DNA of 64,000 bases. Source: Stigmatella ashevillena. GTDB lineage: Bacteria > Myxococcota > Myxococcia > Myxococcales > Myxococcaceae. Shown piece by piece: positions 27,974-36,844 of the stretch. The DNA lies in NCBI RefSeq assembly GCF_028368975.1, contig NZ_JAQNDM010000002.1, positions 3,280,425 through 3,344,424 of the forward strand, written 5' to 3'. The position numbers and the translations under genes are program-made. The notes beneath the pieces are model-generated. The model ran no database searches. It saw only the letters and a list, made by a program, of their open reading frames with translations, and was not told the DNA's origin. Numbering within the stretch: position 1 is the stretch's first letter; each line of letters starts with the position of its first letter.

Positions 27974-28798
27974 CTACAGGCTGGCCAGGGCCACCCGGTA
28001 CAGGGCGCGGTAGCCCATGCGAGGGGCGGGCTCGAAGCGATCCGCGCTGAAGACGCCCGAGAGCAGCGCCTGGCCCTCGGGGGTCTCCTGCAAGCCGAGC
28101 AGCGTTTCCTCCAGCTTGCCCGCAAGCAGCGAGGGGACCCCCATGGACACCGGCACCCCGTCGTTGGGTGCCTCCTCGGTGTAGGCGAGGAGTTCGAACT
28201 TCTCGCCCGAGGAGGGCCCCAGCACCTTCTCCACCCCGGAGGTGAAGGACAGGCCCGTGGAGGCCGGCGGGCAGAAGACGCTCGCCACGGCCACCGCACC
28301 CGAGAGCACCGCCTCCAGCGCCGCCCGGTAGGAGCCCGCGAAGTGCTGGGCGGAGAAGGTCCGCGCCGGCTCCACCCCTTGGGATTTCAGGTACGCGGTG
28401 GGCAGCAGGTAACCGGCCACGGCATCGCGGTCCACCCAGGCCGCGGGCAGCCCCTTCAGCCGCTCCACGGACAGCCCCGCCCCCACCTTGCAGACGAGGG
28501 CCGCCCGGTAGGAGGACAGGCCCAGGCGGACGCCGCGCACCAGCACGCGCACGCCCATGGCCTCCGTGCGGGCACACACGAACGGCGGCGCCCAGGCCGC
28601 GTCCGCGCGCCCGGAGAGCAGATCCTTGGCCAGCAACTCATAGGAGGAGGCCACGCTCACCTCCACGGGCCTGCCCAGCGCGCCTTGGAGAAAAGACATG
28701 AGCCGGTCCGCGCGCTCCCTCACGCCCTCGCTGCCCAGGGAGGGCGGCAGCTCGAAACGGAAGGGGCTACGGGCCGGGGAAGGGGTGTTGACGGACAT
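27974..28798 (-). CDS. PhnD-like substrate-binding-fold protein without signal peptide
   Basis: 274 residues with the fold of phosphate/phosphonate ABC transporter binding proteins: ADAAWAPPFVCART (about 57-71) is the hinge segment that usually reads 'G..D..-W.gp..y', and WVDRDAVAGYLLPTAYL is the matching second-lobe segment. The N-terminus (MSVNTPSPARSPFRFELPPSLG) is not a signal peptide, and no permease or ATPase gene is adjacent, so a cytoplasmic sensing or binding role is more likely than transport. It is the last gene of a reverse-strand group after ttcA and a TerB-like gene, with a 9-base gap to the latter. Confidence 0.75.
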   Translation of the reverse strand: MSVNTPSPARSPFRFELPPSLGSEGVRERADRLMSFLQGALGRPVEVSVASSYELLAKDLLSGRADAAWAPPFVCARTEAMGVRVLVRGVRLGLSSYRAALVCKVGAGLSVERLKGLPAAWVDRDAVAGYLLPTAYLKSQGVEPARTFSAQHFAGSYRAALEAVLSGAVAVASVFCPPASTGLSFTSGVEKVLGPSSGEKFELLAYTEEAPNDGVPVSMGVPSLLAGKLEETLLGLQETPEGQALLSGVFSADRFEPAPRMGYRALYRVALASL

Positions 28799-28807
28799 AT
28801 AGAAAGC

Positions 28808-29638
28808 CTAAGCCCCCGAGCCCTTGTCAAGCCGTGCCACCTCATCATCCGCCAGGCCGAAGGTGGCTTGGAGCAGCTCCAGGAGGCGCTGCTCGGCGGG
28901 GCTGGCCTGGCCCGAGGCGTGGGCGATCTTCGTGGCCAGCCGGTAGGCCTTCACCCGCTGCGAGTGCGTGGTCAACCCATGGGCCAGCACCTGGAGCCGC
29001 CGGGGCAGACCCTCGGTGGCCAGCGCCGCCACGGCCTCGCCCACGAACCCCTGGGCACGCTCCGGGCTGACTTCCTGGAAGACAGGGTCCGCCGCGAGGC
29101 TCTCCACGAGCGCCCGGGCCTCCGCCTCCCGGAGCTTGCCGTCCGCGGCACTCACCAGCACCATCACCTCGGCGTACAGGCGCTCCAGCGGCTCGCCCAG
29201 CGCCTCGGACAGGCTCCCGCCCTTCTCGATGATGTCGATGATCTGGGCCACCTCGTCCTCGGAGATGCCGAGCGCGGCCTGGATCGTCTTGAGCAACCCC
29301 AGCTCCAGCTTGGTGGCGCGCTGGTCCGCGAACGCCACCGCCGCGGCCAGCCCGAAGGCCAGCATCCGGTTCTTGTGGTCCGGCAGCCGCGAGCGCAGCG
29401 AGGCGAGCACCTCCTGCAGGTCCGTCGCCTCCGACAGACGCAGGGCGCTGTTCTCCACCAAGGCATTGAGCTCATCGGCGCTGGTGCCCTCGAACTCCGG
29501 GCGCTCGATGACCCTGCGGAGCAACGTCTGCATCTCCCGCTGGGAGACGGATCCGTCGGCGATGGCCGCCAACAACATCGTCTCGATCAGTGCGGCATTC
29601 CGCTGCTTACGGGCGGTCAAGGCCTGCTCTCGAGGCAT
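28808..29638 (-). CDS. TerB-like (tellurite resistance B fold) protein
   Basis: 276 residues, all helical in appearance, with two repeats of a TerB-type unit: [19 protein letters not shown] (about 22-40) and [18 protein letters not shown] (about 158-176). Both carry the acidic D-G-x-(L/V)-x-x-x-E pattern of TerB/DnaJ-associated domains. The family is linked to metal or stress responses; its molecular role is not settled. The start overlaps the end of ttcA by 22 bases and the stop is 9 bases before the PhnD-like gene, so all three are one transcription unit. Confidence 0.75.
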   Translation of the reverse strand: MPREQALTARKQRNAALIETMLLAAIADGSVSQREMQTLLRRVIERPEFEGTSADELNALVENSALRLSEATDLQEVLASLRSRLPDHKNRMLAFGLAAAVAFADQRATKLELGLLKTIQAALGISEDEVAQIIDIIEKGGSLSEALGEPLERLYAEVMVLVSAADGKLREAEARALVESLAADPVFQEVSPERAQGFVGEAVAALATEGLPRRLQVLAHGLTTHSQRVKAYRLATKIAHASGQASPAEQRLLELLQATFGLADDEVARLDKGSGA

Positions 29639-30456
29639 ACGCGGGCGTTCCCTTCAGGGTGGGGGGTGGCGGTAGAGGCTTCTTCCTTCGCATCGGGCGA
29701 GAAGAAGTCGAAAAGTTCGCGGTCCATCAGGTGGCTGGGCCGCACGTTGCCCATCGCCGACAGCAGGCTCTGGCGGACGTTGGGAATCTCGCGGCCCAGC
29801 TCCTCCACCAACCGCTGCATGCGCTTGCGCTGCAGGTTCTCCTGCGAACCGCACAAGTCACACGGGATGATGGGGAAGCCCTTCAGCTCGGCGAACTGGG
29901 CAATCTCCTTCTCGGGCGCATAGCACAGCGGCCGGATGACGGTGTTGCGCCCGTCATCGCTGCGCAGCAAGGGCGGCATCGCCTTGAGCGAGCCCGCGAA
30001 GAAGAGGTTGAGCAAGAGCGTGTGGATGAGATCGTCCCGGTGGTGCCCCAGGGCAATCTTGGTGCAGCCCAGCTCCACCGCCGCCGTATAGAGGATGCCC
30101 CGGCGCATCCGCGAGCAGACCGAGCACTGCGTCTTCCCTGGCGGCGTCTTCTCCAGGACGATGCTGTAGGTGTCCTCCTTCAGCATCTTGTAGGGGTAGC
30201 CCTCCTTCTGGAAGTAGCCCTCCAGCGTGGCTGCGGGGAATCCGGGGTGACCTTGATCCAGGTTCACCGCCAGAAGCTCGAAGCGCACGGGGGCACGCCG
30301 CTGCATCTCCCGCAGCAGGTACAGCAGGGTGTAGGAGTCCTTGCCACCTGACACCCCGACCATGATGCGGTCGCCCTCTTGAATCAGACCAAAGTCCGAG
30401 ATGGCCCTGCCCAGGTGACCGAGCAGGTTCTTTTCCAGCCGTTGGATGTCGCTCAT
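29617..30456 (-). CDS. ttcA: tRNA 2-thiocytidine synthetase TtcA-type
   Basis: 279 residues. PP-loop motif SGGKDS (about 36-41) binds ATP to adenylate cytidine 32 of certain tRNAs; CSVC (111-114) and CDLC (199-202) are the two CxxC pairs that, in TtcA, hold a [4Fe-4S] cluster and take part in sulfur transfer. [17 protein letters not shown] is the typical 'GHH-DD' segment of the family. Length and motif spacing fit TtcA. A tail of about 30 residues beyond the core overlaps the TerB-like gene. Divergent from the RNase D gene across a 78-base gap that must hold both promoters. Confidence 0.9.
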   Translation of the reverse strand: MSDIQRLEKNLLGHLGRAISDFGLIQEGDRIMVGVSGGKDSYTLLYLLREMQRRAPVRFELLAVNLDQGHPGFPAATLEGYFQKEGYPYKMLKEDTYSIVLEKTPPGKTQCSVCSRMRRGILYTAAVELGCTKIALGHHRDDLIHTLLLNLFFAGSLKAMPPLLRSDDGRNTVIRPLCYAPEKEIAQFAELKGFPIIPCDLCGSQENLQRKRMQRLVEELGREIPNVRQSLLSAMGNVRPSHLMDRELFDFFSPDAKEEASTATPHPEGNARVCLESRP

Positions 30457-30534
30457 GGCCCGCCCATCCTACCGATGGCGGGGGAAAAAACACGTGACAC
30501 GTCACAGTCCGGGTCCGCTAGCCTGTCTGCCGCG

Positions 30535-31704
30535 ATGCCGATCTATCCGCAGGGTGCCGTGGACGTGGTGGATGCCTCGAACGCCCAGGGGGCCGCCCGG
30601 ACGCTGGCCACGGCGGAGGAGCTGGCCGTGGATCTGGAGGCCGACTCGATGCACGCCTTCCGGGCCCGGCTGTGCTTCCTTCAGGTAGCCACCAGCACGG
30701 ACATCTTCCTCTTCGACACACTGGCCCCGGGGGTAGACGCCTCCCTGCTCGCTCCCTTGATGGCGGACCCAGGACGGACCAAGTTCTTCCATGCCGCCCA
30801 GGGGGACTTGCAGTTCCTGGCCGAGGCGGGCATCCGCGTGCGCGGCCTGTTCGACACCCACCGGGCCGCCACCTTGCTCGGTTGGCCCAAGGTGGGTCTG
30901 GCCGACATCGCCCGGGAGCGCCTGGGGGTGGAGCTTCCCAAGGAGCACCAACAGTCGGACTTCTCCCTGCGCCCCCTGCCCCCGGAGATGCGCGAGTACA
31001 TCGCCAACGACGTGCGCTACCTGTGCGAGCTGGGGCGCCAGGTGCGGGAGGCCTGCCGAGCCGCGGACATCCTCGAGGAGGTGCTCCTCGACTGCGAGCG
31101 GATGTGTGAGGAGGCGGTTGCCCGGCCGGACGTCGGCGCGGACTTCAAGCCGAAGCTGCCGCGCTCGGGCCTCTCTCCGCTCCAGCTCACCCTGGCCCAT
31201 GCCGTGGCGCAGGCCCTGCACACCAAGCGCCTGGAGTGGGCAGAAAAGGCCAACGTGCCCATGGGCCGGATGCTGTCCAACATGGCCATCGGCGACATCG
31301 CGGTGAAACTGCCGGCCAACCCCAAGGAGCTGGCGCGAGCCGCGGGCGTCCGGGGCGGCTTCGTCCGGGAACATGGCGAGGAGACGCTCACCATTGTCCG
31401 CGATCTGCTGGAGCTGTCCCGCAAGGGCGAGCTGAAACCCGGACGCGAGACCAAGGACAGTGCCCGGGACGCGAACCGGCGCAAGCGCGAGGATGCCCTC
31501 AAGGCGTTCCGCTCCGAGAAGGCCACGGCCCGCAAGGTCACCCCTTCCGTGGTGCTCCCCAATCCGCTCCTGGAGGCGCTGGCCACACACCCGCCTCGCT
31601 CGGTCGAGGAACTCTCCCAACTGCCCTGGTTCGGCGAGAAGCGGCTGGGCCTCTATGGGGCGGAGCTGATCGCCCTTCTCGCCCAGGAACCGAAGGCCTC
31701 CTGA
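30535..31704 (+). CDS. rnd: Ribonuclease D
   Basis: 389 residues from ATG 30535; a longer in-frame opening from 30379 lies over the divergent ttcA start and is not used. DEDDy exonuclease motifs are present: AVDLEAD (Asp 33, Glu 35), HAAQGDLQFL (exo II) and YIANDVRYL with Tyr and Asp of exo III. Two HRDC-like helical regions follow (about 205-285 and 335-385). The enzyme trims 3' ends of stable RNAs such as tRNA precursors. The pairing with ttcA across a shared promoter region fits two tRNA-related functions, which may be coincidence. Confidence 0.92.
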   Translation: MPIYPQGAVDVVDASNAQGAARTLATAEELAVDLEADSMHAFRARLCFLQVATSTDIFLFDTLAPGVDASLLAPLMADPGRTKFFHAAQGDLQFLAEAGIRVRGLFDTHRAATLLGWPKVGLADIARERLGVELPKEHQQSDFSLRPLPPEMREYIANDVRYLCELGRQVREACRAADILEEVLLDCERMCEEAVARPDVGADFKPKLPRSGLSPLQLTLAHAVAQALHTKRLEWAEKANVPMGRMLSNMAIGDIAVKLPANPKELARAAGVRGGFVREHGEETLTIVRDLLELSRKGELKPGRETKDSARDANRRKREDALKAFRSEKATARKVTPSVVLPNPLLEALATHPPRSVEELSQLPWFGEKRLGLYGAELIALLAQEPKAS

Positions 31705-31747
31705 GAGCCGACATCCGAGCACAATGTAGGCAATCACAGGCTCTCAG
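31701..31747 (+). terminator. 9-bp inverted repeat overlapping the RNase D stop
   Basis: CTGAGAGCC at 31701-31709, which contains the TGA stop of the RNase D gene, is complementary to GGCTCTCAG at 31739-31747. The 29-base loop is large and no T-run follows, so this is a weak terminator candidate. Confidence 0.35.
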
Positions 31748-31839
31748 CCCTTGGGAAATAAGGAGTGGCGGCTGAGGATCGTCAGTTGCGACGCGGCAGT
31801 CCGTGCATAGTTTTGAAACCGCTGTGGAGGGTGGCCGGG

Positions 31840-32193
31840 ATGATGGGTGCGATGATGGGTGTGGCGAGGGCGGACATCTCACAGTGCATTACAGCCAGTG
31901 TGCGTTGCCAGGCCTCGTGCGAGGCGGGGATTGCGCGGCTGGTTTCCGAAGGACATCCGGCCGACAGCGAGCCGGTCCGGCTGCTGCGCCAGTGCGCGGA
32001 GCTGTGCGAGCTGAACGCGCGGGCGCTCCGCAAGGAGAGCAGTCTGGCCCGCCGCACGGCGAGCATCTGCTTCGAGCTGAGCAGCCAGGTGGCGCGAAGC
32101 GCGTGGTTGGATCCCAACGCCTCGAGCGCCACGCTCGCGCGCGACGCGCTGTTCATGGCGCGGGCGTGCCGGTTGCTGCTCTTCTCGAACTGA
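31840..32193 (+). CDS. DUF326-like four-helix-bundle protein with reduced cysteine set
   Basis: 117 residues from ATG 31840, which has GGAGG 9 bases upstream; an earlier in-frame GTG at 31765 lacks a placed Shine-Dalgarno. Pattern and length resemble the DUF326 (four-helix bundle copper-binding, Csp-like) family: C-x(6)-C-x(3)-C in helix 1 (16, 23, 27), LLRQCAELCELNAR with two Cys (52, 56), then C77 and C110. Typical members have about a dozen cysteines lining the bundle; here several positions are Ser or Ala, so metal capacity would be lower or lost. No signal peptide. Followed 94 bases later by a GNAT gene. Confidence 0.6.
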   Translation: MMGAMMGVARADISQCITASVRCQASCEAGIARLVSEGHPADSEPVRLLRQCAELCELNARALRKESSLARRTASICFELSSQVARSAWLDPNASSATLARDALFMARACRLLLFSN

Positions 32194-32262
32194 AGCGGCC
32201 GTCAAAGCAGCCGTTAAAGCGGTCCTCGAAGCTGTTCTTGTCAGCCTGAGGAGCGCCGGATA

Positions 32263-32287
32263 GGAGGCACGCAGGAGAGGTGCCTCC
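32263..32287 (+). promoter_or_regulatory. Hairpin presenting the Shine-Dalgarno in its loop, touching the GNAT start codon
   Basis: GGAGGCAC (32263-32270) pairs perfectly with GTGCCTCC (32280-32287); the ATG is the next base. The 9-base loop holds GGAGAG, the likely ribosome binding site. This could expose the site or block ribosome loading according to stem stability. Confidence 0.5.
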
Positions 32288-32839
32288 ATGAAGAACCCCT
32301 TTGTCACCGGGCCACGGCTCTACTTGCGCCCCATCGAGCGCGAGGATGCGCCCCAGTTGGCCGTGTTCGTGAATGACCCGAACGTGCGCCGCACGCTGCT
32401 GCTGCACCGCCCGTTGAACGTGGCGCAGGAGTACGCCTTCGTGGAATCGCTGGAGCGGGATGAGCACCAGGTGGTGCTCGGCATCGCGCGCCGCGAGAGC
32501 CCGGAGCTGATCGGCGTCATCAACCTGTTCGATCTGGACTTCCGGAGCCGGCGGGCGGAGTTCGGCCTCTTCATTGGAGACCGCTCGCTGTGGGGCCAGG
32601 GGTATGGCACCGAGGCCACGCGGATGATGCTGGACTATGGCTTCGGCACGCTGAACCTGAGCCGCGTGTGGCTTCAGGTGTTCGCCCACCACGCGGCGGG
32701 CATTCGCGCTTATGAGAAGGCGGGCTTCCGGCGGGAAGGCGTGCTGCGCGAGCAGCATTACGCGGAAGGCAAGTTCGTGGACGCGGTGGTGATGGGCATC
32801 CTGCGCGCGGAGTGGATGCCCCTGTCCCTTCCGCAGTAG
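32288..32839 (+). CDS. GNAT acetyltransferase, RimJ/RimL-like
   Basis: 183 residues. The N-terminus (GPRLYLRPIEREDAPQLAVF) and the acetyl-CoA loop segment DRSLWGQGYGTEATRMMLDYGF are those of the RimJ/RimL group of GNAT enzymes, and LNLSRVWLQVFAHHAAGIRAYEKAGFRREG is the matching C-terminal part. It should transfer an acetyl group to a protein N-terminus or small molecule; the target is unknown. The start follows directly on a hairpin. It is convergent with the M32 carboxypeptidase gene, 12 bases apart. Confidence 0.9.
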   Translation: MKNPFVTGPRLYLRPIEREDAPQLAVFVNDPNVRRTLLLHRPLNVAQEYAFVESLERDEHQVVLGIARRESPELIGVINLFDLDFRSRRAEFGLFIGDRSLWGQGYGTEATRMMLDYGFGTLNLSRVWLQVFAHHAAGIRAYEKAGFRREGVLREQHYAEGKFVDAVVMGILRAEWMPLSLPQ

Positions 32840-32851
32840 CCGAGCCCAGGC

Positions 32852-34354
32852 CTACAGCGAGACACCATAGAGCGCGCCGTACTTCTCCCGGAGGTATGCC
32901 AGGAAGTCGGTGTCCGTGAGCCCACGCCCCGTCACCTGCTGGATGAGCTCCTCGGCGGGCAGCCGGTAGCCCTGGCGATGGACGTGGGTGCGAAGCCAAT
33001 CCCGCAGCGGCAGCAACTCCCCCCGCTGGAGGTGCGCGGAGAGGTCCGGGAGCGCCCGCTCGGCGGCGCGGTACAGGGACGCCGAATAGAGGTTCCCCAA
33101 CGCGTAGGTGGGGAAGTAACCGAACTCGCCCCAGGCCCAGTGGATGTCCTGGAGGACGCCCAGGGAATCATCGGGCGGGGTGATGCCGAGGTAGCGCCGC
33201 ATGCGCTCGTTCCACGCGGAAGGAACCTCGGAGAGCGGCAGCTCATCGTGGATGAGCAGCAGTTCCAGTTCGTAGCGCAGGACGATGTGGAGGTTGTACG
33301 TCACCTCGTCCGCCTCGGTGCGGATGAGCGAGGGGCTCACGCGGTTGGCGGCGGCGAGAAAGCCCTCCAGCCCCACCCCCGCAAGGGCCTCTGGGAAGGC
33401 CTGCTCCAGCAGGGGGAAGAAGTGCCCCCAGAAGGCGCGGCTGCGGCCCACCACGTTCTCCCAAAGGCGTGACTGGGATTCGTGCAGCCCCATGGAGGGG
33501 GCAGCGGCGATCGGCGTGCGGTAGTGGGCCTCGTCAAAGCCCTGCTCGTACAGGCCGTGACCCGCCTCATGGATGGTGCTGAAGAAGGCGTTGAGGGGGT
33601 TGGCCTCATCGAGCCGGGTGGTGAGACGCACGTCCTGGGGGTGCGTCCCGCCCGTGAAGGGGTGGATGCTGCGGTCCTGCCGGCCCGCCTCCAGGTCAAA
33701 CCCCATGGCCTCCAGGAGCCTCAAGGTGAAACGCCACTGGGCTTCCGTGTCGAAGCGCCGGCCTTCCAGGGGGTTGCGCATCTGCCGGGGGGCCGCGGCA
33801 AGGGCGGCGGCCATGGGGATGAGCGCATCCCGCAGCGCGGTGAGCACGGGCGTGAGGCGGGAGACGCGCATGCCGGGCTCGTAGCCTTCCAGGAGCGCGT
33901 TATAGCGCTCCCCCTCGTGGCCATAGGCGTCGGCCTGTTCGCGGCGCAGCACCAGCATCCGCTCCAGGGCGGGCTGGAAGAGGGCGAAGCGCTTCTCCTT
34001 GCGGGCCTGGCGCCAGGCGGCGAGGCCATGGCTCTGCGCCTCGGCGAGCGCCTTCACCAGGGCCTGGGGCACGCGCACGGCGCGATTCCGCTCGTGGGTG
34101 AGCACCCGCACCATGGCGTGCTGGTCCCGGTCGAGCGTCTTCTGTCCTGCGGCCCAGGCCAGCACGTCCCCGAGGCGCGGATCCACGAGGCGCTCATGGT
34201 AGAGCCCCTGGAGGGTGGAGAGCTGATGGGCCCGGGCCCCTTCCGCCTTGGAGGGCAGGTACGTCTCCTGGTCCCAGGTGGCCAGGCCAATGACCCCCCC
34301 CAGATCCTTGAGTTCCTGCATCCGGGCGAGCAGCGACGGAAAGGTTTGGTCCAT
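32852..34354 (-). CDS. M32 family metallocarboxypeptidase
   Basis: 500 residues, the usual M32 length. HEAGH (262-266) is the zinc-binding HExxH motif, and HPFTGGTHPQDVRLTTR, AAPSMGLHESQSRLWEN and the late ADEVTYNLHIVLRYELE segment with its conserved Glu are signature stretches of thermostable carboxypeptidase Taq-type enzymes. It removes C-terminal residues from peptides in the cytoplasm; no signal peptide. Divergent from the short gene at 34409. Confidence 0.94.
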   Translation of the reverse strand: MDQTFPSLLARMQELKDLGGVIGLATWDQETYLPSKAEGARAHQLSTLQGLYHERLVDPRLGDVLAWAAGQKTLDRDQHAMVRVLTHERNRAVRVPQALVKALAEAQSHGLAAWRQARKEKRFALFQPALERMLVLRREQADAYGHEGERYNALLEGYEPGMRVSRLTPVLTALRDALIPMAAALAAAPRQMRNPLEGRRFDTEAQWRFTLRLLEAMGFDLEAGRQDRSIHPFTGGTHPQDVRLTTRLDEANPLNAFFSTIHEAGHGLYEQGFDEAHYRTPIAAAPSMGLHESQSRLWENVVGRSRAFWGHFFPLLEQAFPEALAGVGLEGFLAAANRVSPSLIRTEADEVTYNLHIVLRYELELLLIHDELPLSEVPSAWNERMRRYLGITPPDDSLGVLQDIHWAWGEFGYFPTYALGNLYSASLYRAAERALPDLSAHLQRGELLPLRDWLRTHVHRQGYRLPAEELIQQVTGRGLTDTDFLAYLREKYGALYGVSL

Positions 34355-34408
34355 GGCCCTGTTCTAGGCCATCCCGGATCCGGCGGGCAGTGCTACCTTG
34401 GCCCCACC

Positions 34409-34951
34409 ATGGCCAGTGTGCAGAAGCTCTTCATGGCGCCCGACGATGAGGTCGCCCTCTTCCGCTTCCTCGAGCGCTTCGTCATCGAGGTGTACCCCCG
34501 GCGCGTCCCGCCCGGCTGGGAAACGTTCCGGGCCAGCGAGGAGAACGTCTCCCGGCTGCCCGAGGAGGACCTCTACCTGGTGGCCTCCGAGATTGGTGCC
34601 GCCCAGGTGGACAAGGTGAAGCGGGGACCGGACAAGGGCTTCTGGCGCATCGACGAGGTGCGCTCGCCCGTCATCTTCCTGGAGCGCTCGCGGAAGAACG
34701 AGGAGGGCGAGCTGCTGAGCGGCATGCTCTGGGCGGAGCTGGACGTCACCCCCCAGACGGGCCGGAAGGATGCGGCCCCCGATCGCTTCCGGGGCCTGTT
34801 CCGCGAAATCGAGGAGTACCTGAGGAAGACCTACCGCAAGGGCGACCCCAAGGAGTTCCTCGTGGGGCCCAAGGCCGCCCGCCTCTATAAGGAGGGGCTG
34901 GTGCTCCGGGACTCGGCCCACCGGGGGGGCACGGTCGTCCCCTTCAAGTGA
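34409..34951 (+). CDS. Conserved-looking hypothetical protein
   Basis: 180 residues from ATG 34409; the long in-frame opening upstream is a shadow of the carboxypeptidase gene. No membrane segment or signal peptide. The sequence (DDEVALFRFLERFVIEVYPRR, then a mixed alpha/beta middle and DKGFWRIDEVRSPVIFLERS) reads as a compact globular protein; I do not recognise a family. It is divergent from the M32 gene (54 bases) and convergent with RF3, sharing a hairpin at 34949-34969. Codon use looks like that of the neighbours. Confidence 0.7.
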   Translation: MASVQKLFMAPDDEVALFRFLERFVIEVYPRRVPPGWETFRASEENVSRLPEEDLYLVASEIGAAQVDKVKRGPDKGFWRIDEVRSPVIFLERSRKNEEGELLSGMLWAELDVTPQTGRKDAAPDRFRGLFREIEEYLRKTYRKGDPKEFLVGPKAARLYKEGLVLRDSAHRGGTVVPFK

Positions 34952-34969
34952 GCGGCGCCTCCCCGCTCA
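34949..34969. terminator. Bidirectional hairpin whose arms hold both convergent stop codons
   Basis: TGAGCGG (34949-34955) pairs with CCGCTCA (34963-34969), 7-base loop. The first TGA is the stop of the gene at 34409-34951 and the complement of the final TCA is the stop of RF3. No T-runs. Confidence 0.5.
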
Positions 34970-36592
34970 GGCGCCCGTGGCCGCCTGGACGACGGTGTGG
35001 AGTTGGGGCGCCTCGTTGAGGAACTTCAGCTCCGGATGCTTCTGCTCGGCGTGCTGGAGCGCCCAGTCGTCGCGGAAGAGCACCAGCGGCAACCCATCTC
35101 GGTCCTGCACCGTCTGCCGGTTGCCCTCCCAGTCGAACGCCTTGGGCTCGAAGTTCGGCCCCACCACCCAACGCGCGTGGCTGAAGGGCAGCCGGTCCAG
35201 GGCAATCTTCGCCCCGTACTCGTGCTCGAGCCGGTACTGAAGCACCTCGAACTGGAGCGCGCCCACCACGCCCACGATGGGGTCCTTCATGCCCATCTGG
35301 AGCTGCTGGAAGATCTGCACCGTGCCTTCTTCGGAGAGCTGCTCCAGCCCCTTCTCCATCTGCTTGCGGCGCAGCGGATCCTTGCTGCGCACCACGGCGA
35401 AGTACTCCGGGCTGAAGCGCGGCACCGTGTCGAAGACGACGCCCGCATCCTCCGCCAGCGAGTCTCCGATGCGGTACTGCCCCGGATCGAACAGGCCGAT
35501 GACATCCCCGGGCCACGCATCCTCGATGGCGGTGCGCTCGGCGGCGAGGAACTGGCTGGGCTTGGCCAACCGCACCTCCTTGCCCAGCCGCGAGTGGTGC
35601 GCGCTCATCCCCTTCACGTAGCGGCCGGACACCACGCGCATGAAGGCGATGCGGTCGCGGTGCGCCGGGTCCATGTTCGCCTGAATCTTGAAGACGAAGC
35701 CGGCGAACTTCGGGCAGGAGGGCTCTCGGAGGCCATCCTTCGTCGGGCGCGCGGTGGGCGCAGGGGCCAGCTCCAGGAAGGCATCCAGGAAGGGGCGCAC
35801 GCCGAAGTTGGTCATCGCCGAGCCGAAGAACATGGGCGTCAGCAACCCCGCATCGCTCATCTCCCGGGTGAACGTGTCTCCTCCCACGTCCAGCAGCTCG
35901 ATGTCCTCGTGCAGCTGCGCCAGCTCCTGCTCGTTGAGCACGGAGTGGATCTCCTCCGAGTCCAGGGGAACAGCGCGCTCGGCCACTTCCTTCTCGCCGT
36001 GGTTGCCCTCGGCGCTGAAGACGTGGACCACGTTCGCCCGCCGGTCATACACCCCGCGGAACTCCGGCCCCATGCCGATGGGCCAGTTCATCGGATAGGA
36101 GCGGATGCCGAGCACTTGCTCCAGCTCATCCATCAAATCCAGCGGCGCGCGGCCGTACCGGTCCAACTTGTTGACGAAGGTGAAGATGGGGATGCCACGC
36201 ATGCGGCAGACCTTGAAGAGCTTCTTGGTCTGCGGCTCCACGCCCTTGGCCGCGTCGATGAGCATCACCGCCGCGTCCGCGGCCGCCAGCGTGCGGTAGG
36301 TGTCCTCGGAGAAGTCCTGGTGGCCTGGGGTGTCCAGCAGGTTCACCGCATGGTCCCGGTAGACAAACTGGAGCACCGAGGAGGTGACGGAGATGCCGCG
36401 CTCCTTCTCGAGCTCCATCCAGTCACTGGTGGCGTGACGGCGGGCCCGCTTGGCTTTCACGCTGCCGGCCAGATGGATGGCGCCACCGTAGAGCAACAGC
36501 TTCTCGGTGAGCGTGGTTTTACCCGCGTCGGGGTGAGAGATGATCGCGAAGGTGCGCCGCCGGGCGACCTCCTGCTGAAGCTCGGATGCCAT
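34967..36592 (-). CDS. prfC: Peptide chain release factor 3
   Basis: 541 residues from ATG 36592 (MASELQQEVARRRTFAIISH), the normal RF3 start; a frame extension to 36718 is not conserved-looking. G1 motif SHPDAGKTTLTEKLL (about 19-33), switch II DTPGHQDFSEDTYRTL and NKLDRYGR (G4-like) identify a translational GTPase, and the insertions and SDWMELEKERGISVTSSVLQF are specific to RF3. It recycles RF1/RF2 from ribosomes after termination. Single gene on the reverse strand. Confidence 0.96.
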   Translation of the reverse strand: MASELQQEVARRRTFAIISHPDAGKTTLTEKLLLYGGAIHLAGSVKAKRARRHATSDWMELEKERGISVTSSVLQFVYRDHAVNLLDTPGHQDFSEDTYRTLAAADAAVMLIDAAKGVEPQTKKLFKVCRMRGIPIFTFVNKLDRYGRAPLDLMDELEQVLGIRSYPMNWPIGMGPEFRGVYDRRANVVHVFSAEGNHGEKEVAERAVPLDSEEIHSVLNEQELAQLHEDIELLDVGGDTFTREMSDAGLLTPMFFGSAMTNFGVRPFLDAFLELAPAPTARPTKDGLREPSCPKFAGFVFKIQANMDPAHRDRIAFMRVVSGRYVKGMSAHHSRLGKEVRLAKPSQFLAAERTAIEDAWPGDVIGLFDPGQYRIGDSLAEDAGVVFDTVPRFSPEYFAVVRSKDPLRRKQMEKGLEQLSEEGTVQIFQQLQMGMKDPIVGVVGALQFEVLQYRLEHEYGAKIALDRLPFSHARWVVGPNFEPKAFDWEGNRQTVQDRDGLPLVLFRDDWALQHAEQKHPELKFLNEAPQLHTVVQAATGA

Positions 36593-36660
36593 GACAGGCA
36601 GGGCACTACCACGGGCGGTATGTTTTTTCGCGGCCTTCGCGCCCGGCCCCTGGGGCAGCC

Positions 36661-36688
36661 CCCTGGGTGGGTAGGCACTCACCCAGGG
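36661..36688 (-). terminator. 9-bp hairpin downstream of the lipase foldase gene
   Basis: CCCTGGGTG (36661-36669) pairs with CACCCAGGG (36680-36688), 10-base loop. It lies 157 bases past the stop of the foldase gene and 69 bases upstream of the RF3 start, so it can end the lipase operon or lie in the RF3 leader. The rest of 36593-36844 shows no coding signal. Confidence 0.4.
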
Positions 36689-36844
36689 AGTGCGACGCCG
36701 GAGGGTCTCGGGGAGCACCTCCGGCGGCGCGGTGGGCCGGTCGTTGGGAATCCCCCTCCCTCGTTCCGGCCCGAGCCCTCAAAACAGGCCTCCTGGAGTT
36801 TGCGAATACTCAAACACAGGAGTCCACCCTGGGTTGCGGGAAAT

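Noticed and set aside
20131-28577. Very long reverse-strand open frames (1135 and 1772 codons) across the hydroxylase and lipoprotein genes
   Set aside because: They are antisense shadows typical of high-GC third-position bias: low-complexity Arg/Gly/His-rich translations without domains, lying over well-supported genes.
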